A DNA stretch of 64,000 bases, taken from the NCBI GenBank assembly GCA_017937095.1, contig JAGBEG010000017.1:124001-188000 (forward strand). The letters are read 5' to 3'. The translations under genes and the position numbers were made by a program. The notes beneath the pieces are model-generated. The model saw only the letters and a list, made by a program, of their open reading frames with translations, ran no database searches and was not told the origin of the DNA. This DNA comes from Roseburia sp. GTDB lineage: Bacteria > Bacillota > Clostridia > Lachnospirales > Lachnospiraceae. This document shows, piece by piece, positions 1 to 7,849 of the stretch; position 1 is the stretch's first letter, and each line of letters opens with the position of its first letter.

Positions 1-177
1 GAACTTGAGGTGGTTCGGGCAGTCGCGGAGGGGCTTTCCAACAAAGAAATTGCGGAAAAGCTTTTTATCAGCGAGGGAACGGTGAAAAATTATATCACAA
101 CGATTCTGGCGAAGGAAAATCTGTCCCACCGGACGGCGCTCGCGGTGTATTATCTGACAGGGAAGAAGCAGGGGTGA
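1..177 (+). CDS. LuxR/NarL-type response regulator, C-terminal fragment (5' end outside window)
   Basis: The first 58 codons read as a LuxR-type helix-turn-helix: LSNKEIAEKLFISEGTVKNY is the characteristic recognition segment, followed by a short C-terminal tail ending LTGKKQG. The rest of the gene, presumably a receiver domain, lies upstream of the window. A DNA-binding transcriptional regulator of the NarL/FixJ family is the likely product; its partner kinase and targets cannot be seen. Frame 1 is open from base 1 to a TGA. Confidence 0.85.
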   Translation, partial: ELEVVRAVAEGLSNKEIAEKLFISEGTVKNYITTILAKENLSHRTALAVYYLTGKKQG

Positions 178-305
178 CGGAAAGCGCACGGTTCAAGGAT
201 TGGGAAGAAGAAATCCGGGTGATATATAGTAAGCGATACATATTATATAAGAAATGCTAATAAAATTAAGTAAATAAATTCATAACACTAATAATAGGGG
301 ATTTA

Positions 306-334
306 TTGTAAAAAAAATCCCTGCATGGTATATT
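306..334 (+). promoter_or_regulatory. Putative sigma-A promoter for the IMP-synthesis genes
   Basis: TTGTAA (306-311) and TATATT (329-334) are separated by 17 bp, about 50 bp upstream of the ATG at 385. The surrounding 178-384 stretch is AT-rich and otherwise empty. No purine riboswitch was recognised. Confidence 0.5.
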
Positions 335-384
335 GTAAGCAATGAGCAGTGTCAAGACGAAACGATACAAAAAGGAGGATTATC

Positions 385-1098
385 ATGGAAATGATGTCAT
401 TAAAGAATGAACTTGCGACCAACGCATATCCTGGCAGAGGAATCGTCATCGGAAAATCCAAAGACGGAAAATATGCCGTAACCGCTTACTTTATTATGGG
501 AAGAAGCGAGAACAGCCGCAACCGTGTATTCGTAGAGGACGGCGAGGGTATCCGCACGCAGGCATTCGATCCTTCGAAGTTGACAGATCCGAGTCTGATC
601 ATTTACGCGCCGGTGCGTGTGCTCGGCAATAAGACGATCGTGACGAACGGCGATCAGACCGATACCATCTATGAGCTGATGGACAAGCAGCAGACCTTTG
701 AGCAGGCGCTCCGCACGAGAGAGTTCGAGCCGGATGCTCCGAACTATACACCTAGAATTTCCGGTATCATGCACATCGAGAACGGAAGCTTCAACTATGC
801 AATGTCTATCTTAAAGAGCAACAACGGCAATCCGGATGCATGTAACCGTTACACCTTTGCATATGAGAATCCTGTCGCTGGCGAGGGACATTTCATCCAC
901 ACCTATATGGGCGACGGCAACCCACTTCCAAGCTTTGAGGGAGAACCGACCTGGGTTGGCATCGACGGCGATATCGATACCTTCACGAACATGGTATGGG
1001 AGAACTTGAATGCAGATAATAAAGTTTCCCTGTTCGTGCGTTACATAGAGATTGAGACAGGAAAATACGAGACGAGAATCATCAATAAAAATGTGTAA
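385..1098 (+). CDS. purO: IMP cyclohydrolase, PurO-like family
   Basis: A 237-residue soluble protein that resembles the PurO-like IMP cyclohydrolase family, which closes FAICAR to IMP in the last step of purine synthesis. Recognition rests on the N-terminal AYPGRGIVIG segment, the AYFIMGRSENSRNR stretch, and its position directly before a stand-alone AICAR transformylase that lacks a cyclohydrolase domain. The frame is open from 349, but the ATG at 385 follows AAAGGAGG at a good distance and is the better start. The two genes are 47 bp apart and probably cotranscribed from the promoter at 306-334. The function is a family inference supported by the neighbour. Confidence 0.85.
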   Translation: MEMMSLKNELATNAYPGRGIVIGKSKDGKYAVTAYFIMGRSENSRNRVFVEDGEGIRTQAFDPSKLTDPSLIIYAPVRVLGNKTIVTNGDQTDTIYELMDKQQTFEQALRTREFEPDAPNYTPRISGIMHIENGSFNYAMSILKSNNGNPDACNRYTFAYENPVAGEGHFIHTYMGDGNPLPSFEGEPTWVGIDGDIDTFTNMVWENLNADNKVSLFVRYIEIETGKYETRIINKNV

Positions 1099-1145
1099 AA
1101 CAACGAGGAACGCAGGTAAATATAATTAAGAGAGGATAAGATACG

Positions 1146-2324
1146 ATGAAAGAATTAGAATTAAAATATGGCTGTAACCCGAATCAGAAACCATCCCGCA
1201 TCTACATGGAGAACGGCGAGCTGCCGATCAAGGTGCTTTGCGGCAAGCCGGGTTACATCAATTTTCTGGACGCTTTTAACGGCTGGCAGCTTGTTTCCGA
1301 GTTAAAGAAAGCGACCGGACTTCCGGCTGCAACTTCCTTTAAACACGTATCTCCGGCAGGCGCGGCAGTCGGACTTCCGCTGTCTGAGGTAGAAAGAAAG
1401 ATTTACTGGGTAGATGATATGGACGTGGAGTTCACCCCGCTTGCAAACGCTTATATCCGCGCGCGCGGCGCTGATCGTATGTCCTCCTTCGGCGATTTCA
1501 TTTCCCTGTCCGATGTCTGCGACAAGGAGACGGCGCTTGTTATTAAAAGAGAGGTTTCCGACGGCGTGATCGCTCCGGGTTATACCGACGAGGCGCTTGA
1601 AATCTTAAAGGCGAAGAAGAACGGCAATTACAACGTGATCGAGATCGATCCTTCCTACGTTCCGGCTCCGATCGAGCATAAGGAAGTATTTGGAATCACC
1701 TTTGAGCAGGGCAGAAATGAGCTTGTGATCGACGAGCATTTCTTTGACAATATTGTGACAGAGAACAAGGAAATCCCGGAGTCTGCAAAGAGAGATCTTG
1801 CAATCGCAATGATTACTTTAAAATACACGCAGTCCAATTCCGTATGCTATGTCAAGGACGGACAGGCAATCGGTATCGGCGCAGGACAGCAGTCGAGAAT
1901 CCACTGTACGCGTCTTGCAGGCTCTAAGGCAGACAACTGGTGGCTGCGTCAGTCTCCGCAGGTCTTGAATCTGCCGTTTAAGGAGGGCATCAAGCGTGCC
2001 GACAGAGACAACGCCATCGACTTATACATGGGCGAGGACTACATGGACGTCCTTGCAGACGGCGCATGGGAGAACATCTTCACCGAGAAGCCGACAGTAT
2101 TTACCGCGGAGGAGAAGAGGGCATGGCTCGACCAGAATACAAATGTAGCACTTGGTTCTGACGCATTCTTCCCATTTGGCGATAACATTGAGCGCGCGCA
2201 CAGAAGCGGCGTGCAGTATGTGGCGCAGCCGGGCGGATCCATCCGTGACGACCATGTCATTGAGACGTGCAACAAATATAATATGGCGATGGCGTTTACA
2301 GGCATCCGTCTGTTCCATCACTAA
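1146..2324 (+). CDS. purH: AICAR transformylase (stand-alone formyltransferase domain of PurH)
   Basis: 392 residues corresponding to the AICAR transformylase half of PurH, which formylates AICAR with 10-formyl-THF to give FAICAR. The SFKHVSPAGAAVG motif carries the Lys-His pair used in catalysis, and the C-terminal block (FFPFGDNIERA, QPGGSIRD) is typical of the family. Bifunctional PurH is about 500-530 residues; the missing N-terminal cyclohydrolase domain is supplied by the preceding gene. A ribosome-binding site (AGAGGA) precedes the ATG, and a strong terminator follows at 2351. Confidence 0.93.
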   Translation: MKELELKYGCNPNQKPSRIYMENGELPIKVLCGKPGYINFLDAFNGWQLVSELKKATGLPAATSFKHVSPAGAAVGLPLSEVERKIYWVDDMDVEFTPLANAYIRARGADRMSSFGDFISLSDVCDKETALVIKREVSDGVIAPGYTDEALEILKAKKNGNYNVIEIDPSYVPAPIEHKEVFGITFEQGRNELVIDEHFFDNIVTENKEIPESAKRDLAIAMITLKYTQSNSVCYVKDGQAIGIGAGQQSRIHCTRLAGSKADNWWLRQSPQVLNLPFKEGIKRADRDNAIDLYMGEDYMDVLADGAWENIFTEKPTVFTAEEKRAWLDQNTNVALGSDAFFPFGDNIERAHRSGVQYVAQPGGSIRDDHVIETCNKYNMAMAFTGIRLFHH

Positions 2325-2350
2325 GAGAAAAGAAGAAAGCAATATATGAG

Positions 2351-2385
2351 AATCCCCGGATTTCGTGAGAAGTCCGGGGATTTTT
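2351..2385 (+). terminator. Rho-independent terminator after the AICAR transformylase gene
   Basis: A perfect 10-bp stem, AATCCCCGGA (2351-2360) with TCCGGGGATT (2373-2382), runs into a T-tract. Confidence 0.9.
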
Positions 2386-2410
2386 GTGCGCTTTAGCTTA
2401 TTGAAAATAT

Positions 2411-2439
2411 TTGACAACCACGGATGTATATACTAAGAT
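2411..2439 (+). promoter_or_regulatory. Putative promoter for the orphan gene at 2534
   Basis: TTGACA (2411-2416), 17-bp spacer, TAAGAT (2434-2439). A second -10-like hexamer, TATACT, overlaps at a shorter spacing. The transcript would have a leader of about 85 nt. Confidence 0.5.
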
Positions 2440-2533
2440 ATATTAGTAAAAATCTTTGCTTGCAGTGCGTTCGCACATTCATGTAGGCATGAATCAGGCA
2501 TATCGCCGTATTTTCGAATAAATTAGGGGTTTT

Positions 2534-3061
2534 ATGGGTATTAGAAAAAACGAGAAAATTCGTATTGAAGTTGATTCCCAAGGGAATAAAATGGTGGTAT
2601 TGTCACAGATACTTTTTCAAGGAAAGCGCAGTATTTCATGGAATGCAGTAGAGGAGTATTTGAGACAGTATGTAGGGAGGATGGTTGAGATTGCAGAGAC
2701 CGGAGACATCGTGTATATAGGGAATGATTTCGCGAATGAATTTGCGGGCTCAGTGTATACGCATAGTTTGCGGGGCGGCTTGGCGAAAGCAAAGGCAAAT
2801 ATGGCACAGGGGATTCCTGAACTAATTGAAATTGCCACGCAGAAGAGATGGAACGAAGATTTTGAAAGAAAGCATGGCAAAAAGGCACAAAAGGGATGGT
2901 ATCGCTATAATACAAGATTTGCATTGCCAGTTATGGGGGAAGATGGAATTACAAAATATAACAAGTATCAGGCAGTTTTGATTATAAGATATGCATCAGA
3001 TGATAAATTGTATTTGTATGATATACAGAATATAAAAAAAGAAACGAGCAACCCGCCTTAG
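2534..3061 (+). CDS. Hypothetical protein, possible BECR-fold nuclease-like
   Basis: A 175-residue protein with no signal peptide or membrane segment. Its lower GC content than the flanking genes suggests acquisition. I do not recognise a specific family. The C-terminal third (WYRYNTRFALPV, then ending LYLYDIQNIKKETSNPP) resembles the ending of barnase/EndoU/ColicinE5-RelE-like (BECR) domains found in phage-linked polyvalent proteins and toxins; this is a low-confidence resemblance from memory. The gene stands alone between two terminators with its own promoter. The preceding GGGGTTTT is a poor ribosome-binding site, so the ATG at 2534 is only the most upstream choice. Confidence 0.6.
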   Translation: MGIRKNEKIRIEVDSQGNKMVVLSQILFQGKRSISWNAVEEYLRQYVGRMVEIAETGDIVYIGNDFANEFAGSVYTHSLRGGLAKAKANMAQGIPELIEIATQKRWNEDFERKHGKKAQKGWYRYNTRFALPVMGEDGITKYNKYQAVLIIRYASDDKLYLYDIQNIKKETSNPP

Positions 3062-3139
3062 ACATAAGCCGGACGGTCAGAAACCCATTTCTTTTTCGTT
3101 ATTATAATAGAGAATTAAAAAAAATGCAATAGTTATGTC

Positions 3140-3161
3140 AAGCAAATTAGGTTGCTTTTTT
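3140..3161 (+). terminator. Weak Rho-independent terminator
   Basis: AAGCAA (3140-3145) pairs with TTGCTT (3152-3157) and is followed by a run of T. It closes the orphan gene at 2534. Confidence 0.45.
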
Positions 3162-3253
3162 CATTTCAACCGAAGTCCCTTACGATTTTCCCATCAGATA
3201 GACAATTGATCACTGTATGCCTAAAATTGATACATTTGGGGTTGCTTTGTCCA

Positions 3254-3282
3254 TTGAGGAGAGCGGAAGCCGTGTGTAAAAT
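3254..3282 (+). promoter_or_regulatory. Putative promoter of the DUF308/radical SAM cluster
   Basis: TTGAGG (3254-3259), 17-bp spacer, TAAAAT (3277-3282), roughly 34 bp before the CTG start at 3316. This assignment is tentative because the -35 box is weak. Confidence 0.35.
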
Positions 3283-3315
3283 AAGGTCAAAATAAATTGA
3301 AAGAAGGAGAGAAAA

Positions 3316-3882
3316 CTGAAAAAAATCAAAGCGGCACGGGACGGATACATCATGATGTCCATCATCCTTTATCTGTCAGGCATTGCCTATATGTTCATGC
3401 CGGAGATTCCCGAAATGGCACTATGTATATTTAGCGGAATCCTATTGATGATCTATGGAATCATAAAGATTATCGGCTATCTTTCCAATGATCTGTATTG
3501 TCTTGCATTTCAATATGATTTGGCGTGCGGTCTGCTGCTGATCGTGCTGGGAGGAATCGTTCTTGGCTGCAATGACAGGATTTCGGGATATATGTCCACA
3601 GGTCTTGGAGTTCTGGTTCTGTTTGACAGTCTGCTTACCATACAGACTGCTCATGAGGCAAAAAAATTTGGGTTGGAGACATGGAATACGATACTGGCTT
3701 TTTCCGTCATGGCAGGGATATTCGGGGCGCTTATTATCATAAAGCCCTATAATGCGGTAAGAACCGCCCATATACTGGCGGGAGTCGCACTGCTGACGGA
3801 GGGAGCTATGAAGCATTGTGTTGTACACTGTACAGTCAAAATTATGAATACGCTTCCCAAAGAGGAAGAAAATGAAGAGTAA
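3316..3882 (+). CDS. DUF308 (HdeD-like) membrane protein, probable CTG start
   Basis: 188 residues of short hydrophobic hairpin-like repeats, about six membrane segments, typical of DUF308/HdeD-like proteins of unknown biochemical role. The first ATG in frame is 3352, but it has no ribosome-binding site. A CTG at 3316 lies 5 bp after AAGGAGA and adds MKKIKAARDGYI, matching how I remember family members beginning (MKKIKAARDGYI-like), so I prefer the CTG start. It overlaps the alternative start of the radical SAM gene and is the first gene of a tight four-gene cluster with radical SAM, DegV and PAP2-like genes. Confidence 0.75.
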   Translation: MKKIKAARDGYIMMSIILYLSGIAYMFMPEIPEMALCIFSGILLMIYGIIKIIGYLSNDLYCLAFQYDLACGLLLIVLGGIVLGCNDRISGYMSTGLGVLVLFDSLLTIQTAHEAKKFGLETWNTILAFSVMAGIFGALIIIKPYNAVRTAHILAGVALLTEGAMKHCVVHCTVKIMNTLPKEEENEE

Positions 3883-3898
3883 AGGAGAAAATCATAGT

Positions 3899-5251
3899 AT
3901 GAATGTTTCGGCAACAATAAAAAAATTTGGATTGGAACAGGCGTTTAATTATCTGTATAAGGATCCGGAAAAGAATCTGTTAAAACTGATGGACTGGGCG
4001 GACAAATTTGCAGGGAAGGAATTTGTAAGCCAGCGCAGAGTAGTAAGGGAGGCTATGACGAATCCCAAGCATCCGTATTACAGCTATATCAGACGGCTCA
4101 TACAGGAAATCGACCCGCATGTAATGCAGACAACGGCGGTAAATTTCTTTATCAATGCAGTATTGGTTGGATGGCCAAAGCAGGAGGAAATGCGTAAAAA
4201 ATACGGATGCAATATTCCGTGGACGATTTTATTAGACCCGACAAGCGCCTGCAATCTGCACTGTACGGGATGTTGGGCGGCGGAATATGGAAATAAGCTG
4301 AACCTGAGCTTTGATGAGATAGATTCCATCATCACACAGGGAAAAGAGCTGGGGGTATACTTTTACATATATACAGGAGGAGAACCGCTTGTCCGGAAAA
4401 ATGACCTGATCCGTATCTGTGAAAAGCATTCGGATTGCGTTTTCCTCTGCTTTACCAATGGAACACTGATAGATGAGGCGTTTGCAGATGAAATGCTGCG
4501 CGTTGGAAATTTTGTTCCGGCGATTTCACTTGAAGGCTTTGAAACAGCGACTGACGGAAGACGTGGTGACGGAGTTTATCAGAAAGTCATTCAGGCAATG
4601 GAGCTTTTGCGTAGAAAAAGATTATTTTATGGTATTTCATCCTGTTACACCAGCGCGAATTTTGAGTCGATTACTTCGGAGGAATATTTTGACAGCCTGA
4701 TTCAGTTGGGAGCATATTTTGTATGGTATTTTCATTATATGCCAGTGGGAAATGACGCGTCGCCGATACTCTTGCCAACACCGGAACAGAGAACAGAGAC
4801 GTATCGCAGAATACGCAAGTACCGCGCAGAAAAGCCATTGTTTGCAATGGATTTTCAGAATGATGCCGAGTATGTGGGAGGATGTATTGCAGGAGGACGC
4901 CGCTATTTTCATATCAATGCAAATGGAGATATCGACCCGTGTGTATTCATTCATTATTCGGATTCAAATATTCGGGAAAGGACCCTGTTAGAAGCACTGC
5001 AGTCGCCGATGATGATGGCGTACCATGACAGACAGCCGTTCAACGAAAATATGCTGCGGCCGTGTCCAATGCTGGAAAATCCGGAAAAACTAAGGGAGAT
5101 GGTAGAACAGTCAGGGGCACATTCTACGGATCTGCAGTCACCGGAAACAGCGGATCATTTATGTTCAAAATGCGATAAATATGCAGAATGCTGGACACCG
5201 GTAGCGGATGAGCTGTGGAAGGAGCATATAGAAAAAAATGTAAACAGATAA
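3899..5251 (+). CDS. Radical SAM/SPASM enzyme
   Basis: 450 residues. The radical SAM cluster motif CNLHCTGC supplies C118, C122 and C125, and YTGGEPL is the SAM-binding GGEP motif. A C-terminal SPASM-like segment has further cysteines (DPCVFIHYSD, then CSKCDKYAECW). An N-terminal helical region of about 100 residues precedes the catalytic domain. The substrate is unknown. Neighbours are a DUF308 membrane protein, a DegV fatty-acid-binding protein and a PAP2-like membrane protein, so a lipid substrate is a reasonable inference. The ATG at 3899 follows AAAGGAGAA; an in-frame ATG at 3872 is an alternative start. The DegV gene follows after 14 bp. Confidence 0.85.
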   Translation: MNVSATIKKFGLEQAFNYLYKDPEKNLLKLMDWADKFAGKEFVSQRRVVREAMTNPKHPYYSYIRRLIQEIDPHVMQTTAVNFFINAVLVGWPKQEEMRKKYGCNIPWTILLDPTSACNLHCTGCWAAEYGNKLNLSFDEIDSIITQGKELGVYFYIYTGGEPLVRKNDLIRICEKHSDCVFLCFTNGTLIDEAFADEMLRVGNFVPAISLEGFETATDGRRGDGVYQKVIQAMELLRRKRLFYGISSCYTSANFESITSEEYFDSLIQLGAYFVWYFHYMPVGNDASPILLPTPEQRTETYRRIRKYRAEKPLFAMDFQNDAEYVGGCIAGGRRYFHINANGDIDPCVFIHYSDSNIRERTLLEALQSPMMMAYHDRQPFNENMLRPCPMLENPEKLREMVEQSGAHSTDLQSPETADHLCSKCDKYAECWTPVADELWKEHIEKNVNR

Positions 5252-5265
5252 CAGGAGGGTGAAAT

Positions 5266-6138
5266 ATGGCAACAGCGGTTGTTACAGACAGCAACAGCGG
5301 GATTTTTGCGAAGGAAGGAAAAGGGATGGGAATCCATATTGTTCCGATGCCCGTGATCATCAACGACAAGACCTATTATGAGGGAGTAGACTTAATGCAC
5401 GAGGAATTTTATCAGTGCCTTGTGGAATGCAAAAAGGTTTCTACCTCACAGCCGTCCATAGCAGAAATAATGGATGTGTGGGATACCGTTTTTTCTAAGG
5501 GATATGACGAACTTGTATATATTCCTATGTCCAGTGGATTGAGCAATTCCTGCCAGACGGCTAAGATATTTGCCGATGAGTATGACGGGAAGGTTCATGT
5601 GGTAGACAATCACCGCATTTCTGTCACACAGAGACAGTCGGTAGAAGATGCCGTCCGATTAGCACAGAAGGGGTATAAAGCGCAGAAAATCAAAGACATT
5701 CTTGAAAAGACGGCATACGATTCTATAATCTATGTGGGAGTAGAAACTTTGAAATATTTAAAAAGAGGCGGCAGGATCACGCCCGCAGCGGCAGCCATGG
5801 GCGAGCTGCTGAATATAAAGCCGATACTCATTATCGCAGGTGAGAAGCTGGATGCGTTCGCGAAAGCAAGGGGAACGAAAAGCGCGAAAAAACGTCTGAT
5901 AGATGCAATGTTAAAAAGTGCGGAAGAAATGAAAAAAGACGGCGCCCAGATAAGAGTCGGGGTTGCCGGAAGCTTCCTGACAAAAGAAGAGGATATGGAA
6001 TGGCTTGCGATGGTGCAGGAAGCATTTGCGGGTGAAGAAATACATTATGACCCATTGACATTTAGTGTCGGATGTCACGTTGGACCGGGAGCGTTTGGAA
6101 TGGGAATCAGCAAAAAAATACAGGAAGGAATCTATTAG
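5266..6138 (+). CDS. DegV family fatty-acid-binding protein
   Basis: 290 residues in the usual DegV size range. VTDSNSG at the N-terminus, SSGLSNSCQTA in the lipid-binding loop and LKYLKRGGRI in the middle are family hallmarks. DegV/FakB proteins bind a fatty acid and present it to FakA kinase; no fakA is present in this window. The ATG follows AGGAGGG at good spacing. The gene sits 14 bp after the radical SAM gene and 6 bp before a membrane protein gene, so cotranscription is very likely. It may deliver or hold an acyl substrate for this cluster (inference). Confidence 0.9.
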   Translation: MATAVVTDSNSGIFAKEGKGMGIHIVPMPVIINDKTYYEGVDLMHEEFYQCLVECKKVSTSQPSIAEIMDVWDTVFSKGYDELVYIPMSSGLSNSCQTAKIFADEYDGKVHVVDNHRISVTQRQSVEDAVRLAQKGYKAQKIKDILEKTAYDSIIYVGVETLKYLKRGGRITPAAAAMGELLNIKPILIIAGEKLDAFAKARGTKSAKKRLIDAMLKSAEEMKKDGAQIRVGVAGSFLTKEEDMEWLAMVQEAFAGEEIHYDPLTFSVGCHVGPGAFGMGISKKIQEGIY

Positions 6139-6144
6139 AGCGAT

Positions 6145-6726
6145 ATGAAAGAAAAAATAGCAAAATTTGTTCGTGTCATTACGGTACCGCCGGTTTTGGC
6201 AAGTGCTATGCTGGTAATTTTGTACTGTTCTTTCGGGAAAGAATTTGCGTCTCTGGCGGAAGTGCTGATGGGAATATTGTGCCTTAGCATTGTACCGGTC
6301 TGTGCATACCCGATTGCAGGCTTAGAAAAGAATCGTCCGGATACAAGGGAAAATCAGAGAAGAATCGCATTTATTTTAAATCTTGCCGGATATCTTATAG
6401 CGTTAATTATTGGAATCACTATGAAATACCCCAAAATGCTGGTCAGTATCTTTTGGGCATATCTGATAGCTGTTCTTATATTGACATTTGTAAATAAGGA
6501 AACACATTTAAGAGCAAGCGGTCACGCAGCAAGCTGTGTGCTGCCGTATCTGGTATTGAGCTATTGGATGGGCGGATGGAGTGTATTGCTGTGTATTTGT
6601 CTGTACGGAATTGAATTTTGGGCGTCAGTGGAATTGAAACGGCATACCATACAGGAATTTCTGATTGGCAGTCTGGCAGCAGTTGGCGCTTTTGGGTGTG
6701 TATGGATGGCATTCGGATTTTTCTAG
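6145..6726 (+). CDS. PAP2-superfamily-like integral membrane protein
   Basis: 193 residues with about six hydrophobic segments. Three short motifs in order resemble the PAP2 phosphatase signature: LEKNRPDTRENQR, then RASGHAAS, then VELKRHTIQEFLIGS. These match the K-x-RP, SGH and R-x-H parts of lipid phosphatases in a divergent form, so a role in lipid phosphate hydrolysis is possible but not certain. It begins 6 bp after degV with a weak ribosome-binding site. It converges on the tetR gene; the two stop codons overlap within the palindrome CTAG at 6723-6726. Confidence 0.7.
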   Translation: MKEKIAKFVRVITVPPVLASAMLVILYCSFGKEFASLAEVLMGILCLSIVPVCAYPIAGLEKNRPDTRENQRRIAFILNLAGYLIALIIGITMKYPKMLVSIFWAYLIAVLILTFVNKETHLRASGHAASCVLPYLVLSYWMGGWSVLLCICLYGIEFWASVELKRHTIQEFLIGSLAAVGAFGCVWMAFGFF

Positions 6727-7279
6727 GGCTGAATGGCATTCTTTAAGAAGGCGCGTTTTCCGGACCCCTCCAGCAAATCGCATAGATGGCTGGCGGCGCC
6801 GGATAAATCATAGTTCATTTCATGATTCAACCAATCCAGAGTGACGCCCACAAGGGCGCACTTATAAAAACGGGTCAGCAGAAGCCGGTCCGTATCAGGA
6901 ATGGAAAATCTGCGGTCACAGTTGAGACATAATCTGTCACGATATAGTCCGCGATCTTTTCCAGATCCGTCAGAAAAAATTCTCTTTGCAAGGAATTGTA
7001 GATATGCAGAATCGCTTTTTTATGTTCGGTAAAGTCTTGGACAATCGGAGCAATACATTCGATGGGAGAACCGAATTTGCTGTAGGTCTGTATGATAAAG
7101 TCGGAACGCTCTTTGATGATACATTCTAAAAGCGTAGGAATATCATGAAAATGATAGTAAAAAGTATTTCTGTTTACCTGACAGCGTTCTACGATGTCTT
7201 TTACAGTGATTTTATTATATGGCTTTTCTTCAAGGAGCTGCCAGAATGCATCCTTAATGGCGTTTTCCGTGTAATTCAT
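6723..7279 (-). pseudogene. TetR/AcrR-type regulator disrupted by a one-base frameshift
   Basis: From the ATG at 7279 (AAGGAG ribosome-binding site) the protein reads MNYTENAIKDAFWQLLEEKP with a normal TetR helix-turn-helix (ITVKDIVERCQVNRNTFYYHF). At 6905-6908 a homopolymer of four bases (TTTT on the coding strand) shifts the frame and gives a stop at 6875. One extra T restores IPDTDRLLLTRFYKCALVGV and a further 40 residues ending KNAIQP at a TAG at 6723, giving a standard 185-residue TetR protein. So the C-terminal ligand domain is present but out of frame. A sequencing or assembly error in the homopolymer is an equal possibility. Confidence 0.8.
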
Positions 7280-7354
7280 ATGCGTGCTCCTTTCTTTCGA
7301 CATGTGATAAGAATACCATACATCTGAAAATTTTACAAATTTCAGCATTTTTTG

Positions 7355-7383
7355 TTGACATATGTACGAAATCGTACTATACT
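7355..7383 (+). promoter_or_regulatory. Promoter of the MarR-kinase-MATE operon
   Basis: TTGACA (7355-7360), 17-bp spacer, TATACT (7378-7383): a near-consensus sigma-A promoter. Its spacer contains the first palindromic operator. Confidence 0.85.
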
Positions 7384-7403
7384 GTGCAAGTACGAAATCA
7401 TAC
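7364..7403 (+). promoter_or_regulatory. Two palindromic operators, probably for the MarR regulator
   Basis: GTACGAAATCGTAC (7364-7377) is a perfect palindrome with 6-bp arms (GTACGA/TCGTAC). GTACGAAATCATAC (7390-7403) is a second copy with one mismatch. The first lies between -35 and -10, the second just downstream of the start point, 26 bp apart centre to centre. This is a classic autorepression layout; the MarR gene begins 15 bp later. Confidence 0.75.
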
Positions 7404-7417
7404 AAAGGAGGATGGCG

Positions 7418-7849
7418 ATGGAACATATTCTTAACAAACAAATGAAGAGATTTAATCTGTTGTTATCAGAAATCGACGTAGCCTACCACGACGCCGCGCT
7501 CAGGTTGGGACTGTCCGACAGTGCAATGCTAATTCTTTATACAATTTGTTCCTGTGACGGGGAATGCCTGCTTGGTGATATTACATCGGGAGCGAGTAAG
7601 CAGACGATCAATTCTGCATTGCGCAAACTGGAAGCCGATCATATTGTCTATCTGGAAGCGTTCGAGGGGAGAAAGAAGAAAGTGTGTCTTACCGACAAAG
7701 GACGGCAGTTCGCAAAAGATACGGTTCTCCGCCTGATCGAGATCGAAAATGCAATATTTGACGCATGGTCTGACGAAGAGAAGGATACCTATTTGGAACT
7801 GACGCAGCGATATCTGACAACTATCAAGGAAAAAACAAAGGAGCTATGA
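7418..7849 (+). CDS. MarR family transcriptional regulator
   Basis: 143 residues with a winged helix-turn-helix: LLGDITSGASKQTINSALRK is the recognition helix region and GRKKKVCLTDKGRQ the wing. The ATG at 7418 has AAAGGAGG 6 bp upstream; ATG at 7412 abuts that site and is too close. It is first in an operon with a cytidylate-kinase-like gene (4-bp overlap) and a MATE exporter, so it probably represses them through the two GTACGA palindromes. MarR proteins respond to phenolic or drug-like ligands; the ligand here is unknown. Confidence 0.9.
   Translation: MEHILNKQMKRFNLLLSEIDVAYHDAALRLGLSDSAMLILYTICSCDGECLLGDITSGASKQTINSALRKLEADHIVYLEAFEGRKKKVCLTDKGRQFAKDTVLRLIEIENAIFDAWSDEEKDTYLELTQRYLTTIKEKTKEL

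Noticed and set aside
178-384. Purine riboswitch ahead of the IMP-synthesis genes
   Set aside because: No conserved riboswitch core or terminator hairpin was visible, only an AT-rich leader with a promoter.
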